Below, piece by piece: positions 1-7,882 of a DNA stretch of 64,000 bases. A program made the translations under genes and the position numbers. The stretch comes from Myxococcus xanthus (GTDB taxonomy: Bacteria; Myxococcota; Myxococcia; Myxococcales; Myxococcaceae), in contig NZ_CP017174.1 in NCBI RefSeq assembly GCF_006402735.1, positions 3,909,001 to 3,973,000 of the forward strand, written 5' to 3'. Within the stretch, counting starts at the first letter, position 1. Every line of letters begins with the position of its first letter. The notes below the pieces were generated by a model, which was not told the DNA's origin, ran no database searches, and saw only the letters and a list, made by a program, of their open reading frames with translations.

Positions 1-81
1 CACCGCGCGCGCATGCTGCTTCAGCTCGGCGTAGGCTTCGGCCTTGGGCATGCCGCGCAGATCCAGGGTGACTTCCGCCAT
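1..81 (-). CDS. N-terminal fragment of a possible GAF-domain protein (cut by window edge)
   Basis: Only the first 27 codons are present, reading MAEVTLDLRGMPKAEAYAEL and then KQHARAV before the edge. The ATG is at 79-81 on the minus strand. The start resembles the N-terminus of small myxobacterial GAF (free-Met sulfoxide reductase-like) proteins that I remember, but the fragment holds no diagnostic motif. It is divergent from the sirtuin gene, with about 100 bases between the two starts. The family call is a guess; that it is a coding start is more secure because codon bias and reading frame fit. Confidence 0.4.
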   Translation of the reverse strand, partial: MAEVTLDLRGMPKAEAYAELKQHARAV

Positions 82-180
82 GATGGGACCTCGCAAGGCG
101 ACCCCCCGCGAGCGTCAGGCCCCGGTAGGGTCAGCGCCCCATCCATAGCTTGATTCGCTTTCCACCGCACAGGAGCCGAC

Positions 181-918
181 ATGGATTCGCTCATCCTCGA
201 TTCGAATACCTGGCTGCTCGTTCTCACGGGCGCGGGAGTCTCCGCTGAAAGCGGAGTTCCCACCTTCCGCGGGATGAGCGGACTCTGGGAGGACCAGCCC
301 GTGGAGGCCGTGGCGTCGCCCGAGGGCTTCCGGAAGGACCCGGCGCTGGTGTGGCGCTTCTACTCGGAGCGCCGCAAGGCCGCCGCCGCCGTCCACCCCA
401 ACCCGGGCCACGAGGCGCTCGTCGCCTGGGAGCGCCATCTGGGGGACCGCTTCCTGCTCGCCACCCAGAACGTCGACGGCCTGCACACGCGCGCCGGAAG
501 TCAGCGGGTGGTGGAGATGCACGGCAACCTCTTCAAGACGCGCTGCAGCGGCTGCGAGCGGCCCCCGTTTGAGGACACCACCGTGTACCCCACGGGGTCG
601 GTGCCCGAGTGCGACGCGTGTGGAAAGCGGCTGCGGCCCCACATCGTCTGGTTCGGCGAATACCTGGACCCGGCGGACATCCAGCGCATCGAGGACTTCT
701 CGCTGCGGGCCGCCACCTCGGGTGGACGCTTCGTCTTCCTGGCGGCGGGGACTTCTGGCGCTGTGTACCCGGCCGCTGGAATCGTGGACCAGGTGCGCAA
801 GGCGGGCGGGAAGACGTGGCTCGTCAACCTGGACCCGGCGGAGAACTCCAACCGCTTCGAGCACCGCGTCGTAGGCAAGAGCGGGGAAGTCCTCCCGACA
901 CTCGCGAAGCTCGCCTGA
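181..918 (+). CDS. cobB: NAD-dependent sirtuin deacylase (CobB/SIRT5-like)
   Basis: This 245-residue protein is the usual length for bacterial sirtuins, which remove acyl groups from lysine using NAD+. The NAD-binding GAGVSAESGVPTFRG lies near residues 17-31, TQNVDGLH near 95-102 and the catalytic His is H114 in EMHG. Zinc ligands are C122/C125 and C144/C147. FYSER at 60-64 gives Y61-x-x-R64, the pair that in CobB and SIRT5 binds succinyl- or malonyl-lysine carboxylates, so desuccinylase activity is likely as well as deacetylation. The ATG at 181 is the only sensible start before the Rossmann fold. The gene is convergent with the downstream kinase gene. Substrates cannot be read from the context. 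Confidence 0.93.
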   Translation: MDSLILDSNTWLLVLTGAGVSAESGVPTFRGMSGLWEDQPVEAVASPEGFRKDPALVWRFYSERRKAAAAVHPNPGHEALVAWERHLGDRFLLATQNVDGLHTRAGSQRVVEMHGNLFKTRCSGCERPPFEDTTVYPTGSVPECDACGKRLRPHIVWFGEYLDPADIQRIEDFSLRAATSGGRFVFLAAGTSGAVYPAAGIVDQVRKAGGKTWLVNLDPAENSNRFEHRVVGKSGEVLPTLAKLA

Positions 919-978
919 CGCGGGTGGCGGAAGGACAGGCGGGCACTGCGGCGCTTCCGCGTGCCGCCCGTGGGGGGA

Positions 979-2670
979 CTACTCGAAGACGGAGATGTCC
1001 GGACCGGACGGGCTCGACGGCTTCGGCGGGGGGCGAGGCGAACGCCCAGGGGCCGCGGCTCGCACGGGCTCCAGCACCACGTTTGCCGTCTGCGTATCCC
1101 CGGCCACCCGGCGCAGGTTGAGCGTGAGCTCCTTGTCCTGGTGCCCCGGCATGCGGAAGCTGAAGGAATGCACCTTGTCGCGGCGGAGCTGGAGCTTCGT
1201 GGGCGTGGTGCCCACCATCTCTTCGCCTTCGTAGATGGATGCGCCGGACGGCGTCGAGTCGAGGCTCACCGTGAGGACGGACGACTCCTCGGGCGTTCCC
1301 GTCGTGCCGGTCGCGACCTGTGTCGTGGTCGGTGACGCATCGCGGGGGACGTTCACCACCACCGGCGTCGCGGGTGCGCTGCCGCCACCCTGGTTGCCGA
1401 GGACCACGGCCGCGCCAATACCCAGCAGGACCAGCGGCACGGCGATCAGGGCCACCTTCTTGCCGGTGGACATGCCCTCCGGCTCGGGAGGCGGGGGAGG
1501 CGGCGCGGACCGCGACGTCTGTGAGCGGACGCGGCTGGGAGAGGACGAGGTGGCGCCACCGCCGCCCTGGGCCCTGGCGACGACGACGTTGGACGGCGTG
1601 GAGCCCCGGCCCAGGGTCGGCGAGGCGCCCACCCGCGAGGAGCGGATGCCGCTCTGGCTGCCCTGACGGCTGGAACGGCTGCGGCTGTTGCTGCCGCGCT
1701 CGCTGGCGCTGGCGACGCCGCCGCTCGGCATCGCGTCGAGCTCCTCGGAGGAGAGGTCCGCCACGGTGTCCAGCATCGCGTCGATGAACTCCTGCGCGTT
1801 CTGGTACCGGTCCTCCTTCTCCGGGGCGAGCGCCTTCTTGAAGAAGGCATCCAGCGTGGCCGGCACGGGGGCGCCCTGGCGCTTGGTGTTGACGGAGGGC
1901 ACCGCCTGGGTGAGCGACGCCGTCAGCGCCTTGCGCACCGTGTTCGCGCCGAAGGGCGAGCTGCCGGTGAGGCAGAAGTAGAGAACGCCCGCCATGGAGT
2001 AGAGGTCGGAGCGCTGGTCCACGGACTCGCCGCCGGCCTGCTCGGGCGGCATGTACTGGGGCGTGCCCAGCACCTGTCCGGTCGAGGTGAGCTGCTCCTC
2101 CTCCTCGGACTCCATGGCCTTCACCAGCCCGAAGTCCAGCACCTTGACGAAGTCCTGGCCGCTGAGCTGCTGCACCATGATGTTGTGCGGCTTCAGGTCG
2201 CGGTGGACACAACCTTCCGCGTGCGCGTGCGCCAGGCCCTGCGACGCCTGCTCCACGAGGCTCAATGCCCGGCGCAGGGACATGGGGCCCTGGCGCTTCA
2301 CCGTCTCCTTCAGGCTTTCGCCTTCCAGGAGCTCCATCACGTAGTAGCAGGTGCCGTCCGGCGACCGGCCGAAGTCGAAGATGGTGATGACGTTGGGGTG
2401 CCGCAGTCGGCTGGCGAGCTCCGCCTCCCGGCGAAAGCGCTCGAAGAACTGGGGGGCGGCGGCCAGCGACGGGTTGAGCGTCTTCACCGCCACCGGTCGT
2501 TGCACGGACGTCTGGGTGGCGCGGAACACCATGCCCATGCCGCCCTGGCCCAGGACGCTTTCGATTTTATAACGGCCGTCGAGCACCTGGCCGAGGAGCT
2601 GGAGGCTCTGGCCTGAGCAGAGGTGGTCGACGCCGTCGGTGCTTCCACAATGGGGACAGGGGGCAGCCAT
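979..2670 (-). CDS. Membrane Ser/Thr protein kinase with N-terminal zinc ribbon and C-terminal PEGA domain
   Basis: The protein has 563 residues from the start MAAPCPHCG, which I prefer over an upstream extension because CPHCG...HLC (residues 5-18) forms a short zinc-ribbon-like N-terminus. The Hanks-type kinase domain follows: Gly loop LGQGGMG at 40-46, catalytic Lys K63 in AVK, HRDLKPHN at 156-163, DFG at 179-181 and the GTPQYMPPEQ activation segment. All key catalytic residues are present. A Ser/Arg/Pro-rich juxtamembrane stretch, one transmembrane helix (KVALIAVPLVLLGIGAAVVL) and a PEGA domain (STPSGASIYEGEEMVGTTP) then place the C-terminus outside the inner membrane. PEGA domains often bind envelope components, so an envelope-sensing kinase is inferred. 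Such kinases are abundant in myxobacteria; the target is unknown. Confidence 0.92.
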   Translation of the reverse strand: MAAPCPHCGSTDGVDHLCSGQSLQLLGQVLDGRYKIESVLGQGGMGMVFRATQTSVQRPVAVKTLNPSLAAAPQFFERFRREAELASRLRHPNVITIFDFGRSPDGTCYYVMELLEGESLKETVKRQGPMSLRRALSLVEQASQGLAHAHAEGCVHRDLKPHNIMVQQLSGQDFVKVLDFGLVKAMESEEEEQLTSTGQVLGTPQYMPPEQAGGESVDQRSDLYSMAGVLYFCLTGSSPFGANTVRKALTASLTQAVPSVNTKRQGAPVPATLDAFFKKALAPEKEDRYQNAQEFIDAMLDTVADLSSEELDAMPSGGVASASERGSNSRSRSSRQGSQSGIRSSRVGASPTLGRGSTPSNVVVARAQGGGGATSSSPSRVRSQTSRSAPPPPPPEPEGMSTGKKVALIAVPLVLLGIGAAVVLGNQGGGSAPATPVVVNVPRDASPTTTQVATGTTGTPEESSVLTVSLDSTPSGASIYEGEEMVGTTPTKLQLRRDKVHSFSFRMPGHQDKELTLNLRRVAGDTQTANVVLEPVRAAAPGRSPRPPPKPSSPSGPDISVFE

Positions 2671-2792
2671 GTGGGGCCGGAGTATAGACAGGCCCCGGCC
2701 CAACCCGGAAAGCCCCTGTAGGGCCCCAGAGCGAACGGGCAGGCACATCCGACATTCCCGAGGGGCTCGCGGGCTGTTACATCCCCGGCGCC

Positions 2793-4760
2793 ATGAGCCT
2801 CGTCATCGCCCAGGACCTCAGTCTCTCCTACGGAAAGAAGGTCCTCTTCGATCAGGACAGTTTCACGCTGGGTCCCAGGGACCGGGTGGGCCTCGTAGGG
2901 GCCAACGGGACGGGCAAGAGCTCGCTGATGAAAATCCTGGCGGGCGTGGCCCAGCCCGACTCCGGGACGGTGCAGTACAGCCGCAAGGCCCGGGCGGGCT
3001 ACCTGCCGCAGGAAATCGCCGGCCTGCCGGATGGCACCGTGGTGGAGGCGGTGATGAGCACCGTGCCCGGCCGCGATGCCATGGAGGCGCGCCTCAAGGA
3101 GACCGAGGAGGCGCTCGCCGCCGCCACGGACGAGGAGGACCAGCTGGAGCTGTCCCAGTCCCTGGCGGACCTGCACGCGGAGCTGGACGACTTCGAGAAC
3201 CGCTACGGCCGCCACCACGCCGAGCGCATCCTCAAGGGCCTGGGCTTCCGCGACGCGGATCTGGCCAAGCCCACCTCCGCGCTGTCCGGCGGCTGGCGGA
3301 TGCGCGCGGCCCTGGCGGGACTGCTGCTCCAGGACCCGGACCTGCTGCTGTTGGACGAGCCCACCAACCACCTGGACGTGCCCACGCTCACGTGGTTCGA
3401 CGACTTCATGCGCCGCTCCAACAAGGCGCTGGTGCTCATCTCCCACGACAAGGACTTCCTCAACCGGCAGATCAACCGGGTGGTGTCCCTGGAAGTGGAG
3501 GGTGTGCGCGAGTACGCGGGGAACTACGACGAGTACAAGCGCCTGCGCGCCGAGGAGAAGGAACTGTTGAGGGCCCGCGCGGAGAAGGTGGAGTCGCGCC
3601 GCGCGGAGCTGCAGGGCTTCATCGACCGCTTCGGCGCCAAGGCCACCAAGGCGCGTCAGGCCCAGAGCCGCGCCAAGATGTTGGAGAAGCTGGAGAAGGT
3701 GCAGGTCCTGGAGGAGCGGACGTCGATGAAGTTCCGCTTCCCCGAGGTCGAGCGGAGCGGACGCGACGTGGTGACGCTGGAGGCCATCACCAAGCGGTAC
3801 GGCGCGCAGACCATCTACGACGGCCTCACCGGGCGCGTGGAGCGTGGGCAGCGCATCGCCGTGGTGGGCGCGAATGGCGCGGGCAAGACGACGCTCCTGA
3901 AGATGGTCGCTGGCGAGCTGGCGCCGGACACCGGGACGGTGACGCTGGGGCACAACGTGGTGGTGGGCTATTACGCGCAGCACCACGCGGACAAGCTGAA
4001 CCGGCAGAACACCATCATCGAAGAGGTGCGCCCGCTGGCCGCGGACAAGCCGGAGAGCTACGTGCGCGGCGTGCTGGGCGCGTTCCTCTTCAGTGGCGAC
4101 GATGTGGAGAAACCCATCGGCGTGCTGAGTGGTGGTGAGCGCGCGCGGGTGGCGCTGGCCAAGCTGTTGCTGGTGCCGTCCAACTTCCTGCTGATGGACG
4201 AGCCCACCAACCACCTGGACCTGGACTCGGCAGAGATGCTGATTGACGCGCTGAAGGGCTACGGCGGCACGTTGCTGTTCGTCAGCCACAGCCGGAGCTT
4301 CATCAACGGCCTGGCGTCGCACGTGTGGGAGGTGGCAGACGGGAAGCTCACGCCGCACCCGGGCAACCTGGACGACTACCTGTACCACCAGCAGAAGCTC
4401 CAGCAGGCGGAGGCCTCGGCCATCGCGGCGGGCCAGGCGCGGGGCGAGAAGGTGGCCTCCGGGCCGATGACGGAGAAGGACCGCAAGCGGCTGGAGGCGG
4501 AGGCGCGCCAGCGCCGCAGCGTGGTGGAAGGGCCCCTCAAGAAGGAGATCGCGAAGCTGGAGGCGCGCATCGCCGAGGTGGAGGCCGGACAGAAGGAGCG
4601 CGAGGAGCAGCTCGCGGACCCGGCCCTCTACAACGACTTCGCGCGCGCCAAGCCGCTGATGGAAACGCACCGCGCGGGCAAGGAGGAGCTGGAAGACCTC
4701 TATGCCCGCTGGGAGGCCGCGCAGGAGAAGCTGGCCGAGGCGTCCGCGTCACTGGGGTGA
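2793..4760 (+). CDS. ABC-F family ATPase (translation factor/ribosome-associated)
   Basis: 655 residues with two ABC ATPase domains and no membrane segment, the ABC-F layout (EttA/Uup/YheS class). Walker A motifs GANGTGKS (about 37-44) and GANGAGKT (about 359-366), signatures LSGGWRMR and LSGGERAR, and DEPTNHLD at about 188 and 469 are all intact. The charged inter-domain linker (about 240-310) is the P-site tRNA interaction motif region. The C-terminal 120 residues are Lys/Glu/Arg-rich coiled coil as in Uup and YheS. Family members act on ribosomes, some as antibiotic-protection factors; which subgroup this is cannot be told by eye. The gene is convergent with the zinc-ribbon gene, 23 bases apart. 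Confidence 0.92.
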   Translation: MSLVIAQDLSLSYGKKVLFDQDSFTLGPRDRVGLVGANGTGKSSLMKILAGVAQPDSGTVQYSRKARAGYLPQEIAGLPDGTVVEAVMSTVPGRDAMEARLKETEEALAAATDEEDQLELSQSLADLHAELDDFENRYGRHHAERILKGLGFRDADLAKPTSALSGGWRMRAALAGLLLQDPDLLLLDEPTNHLDVPTLTWFDDFMRRSNKALVLISHDKDFLNRQINRVVSLEVEGVREYAGNYDEYKRLRAEEKELLRARAEKVESRRAELQGFIDRFGAKATKARQAQSRAKMLEKLEKVQVLEERTSMKFRFPEVERSGRDVVTLEAITKRYGAQTIYDGLTGRVERGQRIAVVGANGAGKTTLLKMVAGELAPDTGTVTLGHNVVVGYYAQHHADKLNRQNTIIEEVRPLAADKPESYVRGVLGAFLFSGDDVEKPIGVLSGGERARVALAKLLLVPSNFLLMDEPTNHLDLDSAEMLIDALKGYGGTLLFVSHSRSFINGLASHVWEVADGKLTPHPGNLDDYLYHQQKLQQAEASAIAAGQARGEKVASGPMTEKDRKRLEAEARQRRSVVEGPLKKEIAKLEARIAEVEAGQKEREEQLADPALYNDFARAKPLMETHRAGKEELEDLYARWEAAQEKLAEASASLG

Positions 4761-4783
4761 GGGCCGCGTGGCGCTCGCCCGGC

Positions 4784-5446
4784 TCATTGGGTGAACATCC
4801 GGTGGAGCAGCCACATCAAGCCCTGGGAGGCATACCCGCCCAGGTTGAAGGCCTGGCCTCCACGCCGGGTGGGGACGAACATCGGCATGTCGTGGCTGCT
4901 GAACCTTTCCCGGTAGGGGGTGGCGCCACTGGGCGCGCAACTCCCGCAGTAGAGGCGCTCCTCCGCGACGAAGCCGTGCTCCAGCCGTAGCTTGCGTCGG
5001 CACGCGGCACAGCAGGGGGGCCCTTCGAGCCGCACCGTGGCGCGGGCATCCAGCGGCTCGTTGCGGTACGTCTCCACAGCGTCTTGCAGTTGCTGGAGCT
5101 CGCCCGCGTCCAGGGCCACGCCCGCGCAGCCCGAGCACACCTCCATGGGGACCCCGAACACCTCCACTACGGGCAGGGGCGCGCAGCCACAGCGTGGACA
5201 GGTAGGGGCGCGGGTTCCGCAGTGTGTGCACTCCGGGACGAACTGGAGCTCGCCCTGACAGCCCTTGCAGCATCCTGGGCGGTTCTTCGCGCGTCGCAGG
5301 AGCGCATCCGACACGGAGCCTCCCATGACTTTCGTGAGCGCTTCGCCCTCGAACCACACCGCGCCACAGGCGCCACAGGTCTCCAAGGGAAGCTCACCGC
5401 TGGGCGTGAGCTGCATCGAGTTCTGGCAGAAGGGGCATGCGCTCAT
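4784..5446 (-). CDS. TFIIB-type zinc-ribbon protein with several CxxC knuckles
   Basis: A 220-residue soluble protein that begins MSACPFC and ETCGACGAVWF, the zf-TFIIB signature (CPxC, then CxxCGxxW[FL]). More Cys pairs follow: GCCKGC, CTHCGTRAPTCPRCGC, VCSGCAGVALD, CCAAC and YCGSC. The second half repeats the zf-TFIIB plan, with CSGCAGVALDAGEL as the paired knuckle. It ends with a short hydrophobic tail without a clear membrane helix. Such proteins occur widely in myxobacteria without assigned function; zinc binding is a safe inference, DNA binding is not. It lies downstream of the histidine kinase on the same strand with an 85-base gap, so co-transcription is possible. Confidence 0.75.
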   Translation of the reverse strand: MSACPFCQNSMQLTPSGELPLETCGACGAVWFEGEALTKVMGGSVSDALLRRAKNRPGCCKGCQGELQFVPECTHCGTRAPTCPRCGCAPLPVVEVFGVPMEVCSGCAGVALDAGELQQLQDAVETYRNEPLDARATVRLEGPPCCAACRRKLRLEHGFVAEERLYCGSCAPSGATPYRERFSSHDMPMFVPTRRGGQAFNLGGYASQGLMWLLHRMFTQ

Positions 5447-5531
5447 GGGGATGATCTATAGGCGCTCGCCCCCAGGGGCGAAAGCAGCAATGTCCGGAAG
5501 GTGCGTTCCCCAGGCTCGCCGCCCGGTGTCG

Positions 5532-7775
5532 TCAAGCGCGGAGCCGCTTGCGGCGCTCCCGCTTGGCGCGAGCTTCCGCGTGCGATGGCTTGCCCGCGTC
5601 GCGCAGTTCGTCGGACACGGGCAATGACTGCGACGGCCGCTTCCCGTCAGGCAGGCCGTCCACGGAGGTGGCCTCCGCGGGTGGTTGCTCGGAGGGGAGG
5701 GCGGGGAGGCGGATGACGAACATGGTGCCTTCGCCCACCTTGCTCTGCACGGAGATGCTGCCGCCGTGGTTCTTCACGATGCGTTGGCAGATGGCCAGCC
5801 CCAGGCCGGTGCCTTTCTGCTTCGTCGTGTAGAAGGGCACGAAGATGTGCGGGTGCTGGTCCGGAGGAATGCCGGGCCCGTTGTCGGACACCTGTACCTC
5901 CACGAACTCGGCGCCGGCGCTGCGCAGCTCACCGAAGCGCTCCGGCTTCTCCGTGCGCACGCTGATGCGGCCCTCGCGCGTCTCGAGCGCCTGCACCGCG
6001 TTCTGCACCAGGTTGATGAGCACCTGTTTGAGCTGTTCCGCGTCGCCGTCCACGCGCGGCAACATCAAGTCCAGCTCCACGGCCAGGTGGAGGTTGGGCG
6101 GCACGTCGTTCTGGATGAGCCGCATGGTGCGCGTGACCACCTCGTTGAGGTCGGTGGTGCCGAAGCTCTGCTTCAGCGGGCGCGCATAGTCGAGGAACGC
6201 CGTCACCACGCCGTTGAGCCGGTTGACCTCCTCGACGATGACTTCGAGGAACTCGGCGTCTTCGCCCTGGAAGTGCGCCGGGTCCAGGCACTGCGCCGCG
6301 CCCTTGATGGCGCCCAGCGGATTGCGAATCTCATGCGCGAGACCCGCCGCCATCTCACCCAGCGCGGCCAGGCGGTCCCGCTCGCGAATCTTCTCGTAGA
6401 GCTTGGAGTTCTCCAGCACCGTCGCCAGCCGCTCCGCCACCTCCAGGATGATGGCGATTTCGTCGGACGCGAAGGCCTCCGGCACCCGTTCGTCCCACAG
6501 GTTGAGGAACCCGATGACGCGGTCATTGCCCATCAGCGGCACGGCGATGCCGGCCTTCACCTGCACCAGCGCCGTGCGCGTGTCGTTGAGCCGCTTGAGC
6601 TCGTCCCGGTAGCGCTTGCCCTCCACCGCCTGCAGCCGCATGGTGGCCATGCGGCGCTCCACGTTCTCCCGCAGCACCGCCTTCTGTCCGCTGGCCGCCG
6701 CGAAGAGCAGGCCGCGCGCCGCCGCCGTGTCCAGGAAGGCCACCGGCAGCGGGCCGCGCGAATCCAGCAGCCGGTATCCGGGCCGGTCCTCCGCCAGCAG
6801 GTACACGGAGGCGTGCGTGACGCGGCCCGTCTCGTGGAGCGTGTCCAGCACCAGCCGGGCCAGCTCGGAAATCTCGATGACGTTCGCCATGCGCGCGCGC
6901 AGCGAGCCCAGCGAGTCCAGGAGGGCGAAGCGCTCGCGGAAGAAGATGCGCACCACCATCTCCTCCACCTTCACCTTCAGCGGCTCCAGGAGGATGAGGA
7001 TGACGAACGCGGCCACCACCGTGTTGAAGAGGAAGAGGCCGGTGTTCTCCTTCCCCCACGCAGTCAGCACCGTGAAGACGGCGGCCAGGATGCTGGCCAG
7101 CACCGTCTGCGAGGCGATCTTGCCCAGCAGCTCGTGCAGGTCCATGAGCCGCAGACGCAGCAGCGTGTGGGCCAGGAAGAACAGGTACAGCGTGGAGAAG
7201 ACCGACCCCAGCGTGGGGAAGGGGATGCCGAAGCTGACCAGGAAATCCAGCGCGGAGAAGAGGATGGCCGCGCCCGCGCCAATGGCCAGGTACGCCAGCC
7301 GGAACTTCTCGATGCGTGACTCTGTGGTGCGGACCCGGTGGAGCAGCAATGAACCGTAGGTCAGCAACGTGCCCAGCACCCACACGCCCATGCCCACCCG
7401 GGCCCAGAGCTTGTCGGCCAGGGGGGTGACAGCCACGGTCAGCCCCAGGACGGCGGACAGCAGGGCGAGCCGGCGGCCCACCAGGTTTGTCCCCTTGCTG
7501 ACGCCCAGGAACTCCAGGAAGAAGGCAACGGCCGCGCCCGGCACCAGTGAGCCCACCAGGATGGTGGCGCCCACGAAGATGCGGGATGTCCACGGGTAGT
7601 CGCCGGCCGGGAAGACGCTGTGAAAGAAGAGCGAAAGGTAGTAGCCGGCCACCGTCAGCGCGAAGACGGAGTACAGCGTCAGTACCCTGGGCCTGCCGGG
7701 CCGCAGCAACATGGACACGCCCAGGGCGAGCCCGATGATGGATGCCAGCAGCGCGCTCTGTGTCCGGATGTCCAT
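5532..7775 (-). CDS. Membrane-bound sensor histidine kinase with multi-TM N-terminus and GAF domain
   Basis: 747 residues. The first about 260 hold seven or more hydrophobic helices (for example ASIIGLALGVSMLL and TILVGSLVPGAAVAFFLEF), like 7TM-type sensory modules. A GAF domain spans about 290-450, followed by a HisKA dimerisation helix with the phospho-acceptor H481 in LAHEIRNPLGAIKG. The HATPase domain has the N box NLVQNAVQALE, G1 DNGPGIPPD and G2 GTGLGLAICQRIVKNHGG. All catalytic boxes are intact and there is no receiver domain. The tail after about 690 is charged and low complexity. No response regulator lies beside it, so it is an orphan kinase in this window. The gene diverges from the lytic transglycosylase with about 107 bases between starts. 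Confidence 0.92.
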   Translation of the reverse strand: MDIRTQSALLASIIGLALGVSMLLRPGRPRVLTLYSVFALTVAGYYLSLFFHSVFPAGDYPWTSRIFVGATILVGSLVPGAAVAFFLEFLGVSKGTNLVGRRLALLSAVLGLTVAVTPLADKLWARVGMGVWVLGTLLTYGSLLLHRVRTTESRIEKFRLAYLAIGAGAAILFSALDFLVSFGIPFPTLGSVFSTLYLFFLAHTLLRLRLMDLHELLGKIASQTVLASILAAVFTVLTAWGKENTGLFLFNTVVAAFVILILLEPLKVKVEEMVVRIFFRERFALLDSLGSLRARMANVIEISELARLVLDTLHETGRVTHASVYLLAEDRPGYRLLDSRGPLPVAFLDTAAARGLLFAAASGQKAVLRENVERRMATMRLQAVEGKRYRDELKRLNDTRTALVQVKAGIAVPLMGNDRVIGFLNLWDERVPEAFASDEIAIILEVAERLATVLENSKLYEKIRERDRLAALGEMAAGLAHEIRNPLGAIKGAAQCLDPAHFQGEDAEFLEVIVEEVNRLNGVVTAFLDYARPLKQSFGTTDLNEVVTRTMRLIQNDVPPNLHLAVELDLMLPRVDGDAEQLKQVLINLVQNAVQALETREGRISVRTEKPERFGELRSAGAEFVEVQVSDNGPGIPPDQHPHIFVPFYTTKQKGTGLGLAICQRIVKNHGGSISVQSKVGEGTMFVIRLPALPSEQPPAEATSVDGLPDGKRPSQSLPVSDELRDAGKPSHAEARAKRERRKRLRA

Positions 7776-7882
7776 GAGGAGGCGGACAGTCTAACCTGTG
7801 TCAGCCTCCGGAAATTTTCCATGACCTGCCGGTTGTCCTGGGGCGAGCCCGCGCGCATTTCCCTGGGACCCAGCCCCCGCGT

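Noticed and set aside
927-960. GCGGAAG/CTTCCGC inverted repeat between the sirtuin and kinase genes
   Set aside because: Seven-base arms with a 20-base loop and no T-run; too weak to call a terminator.
2484-4670. Long minus-strand frame opposite the ABC-F gene
   Set aside because: Shadow composition; it even runs into the kinase gene in another frame.
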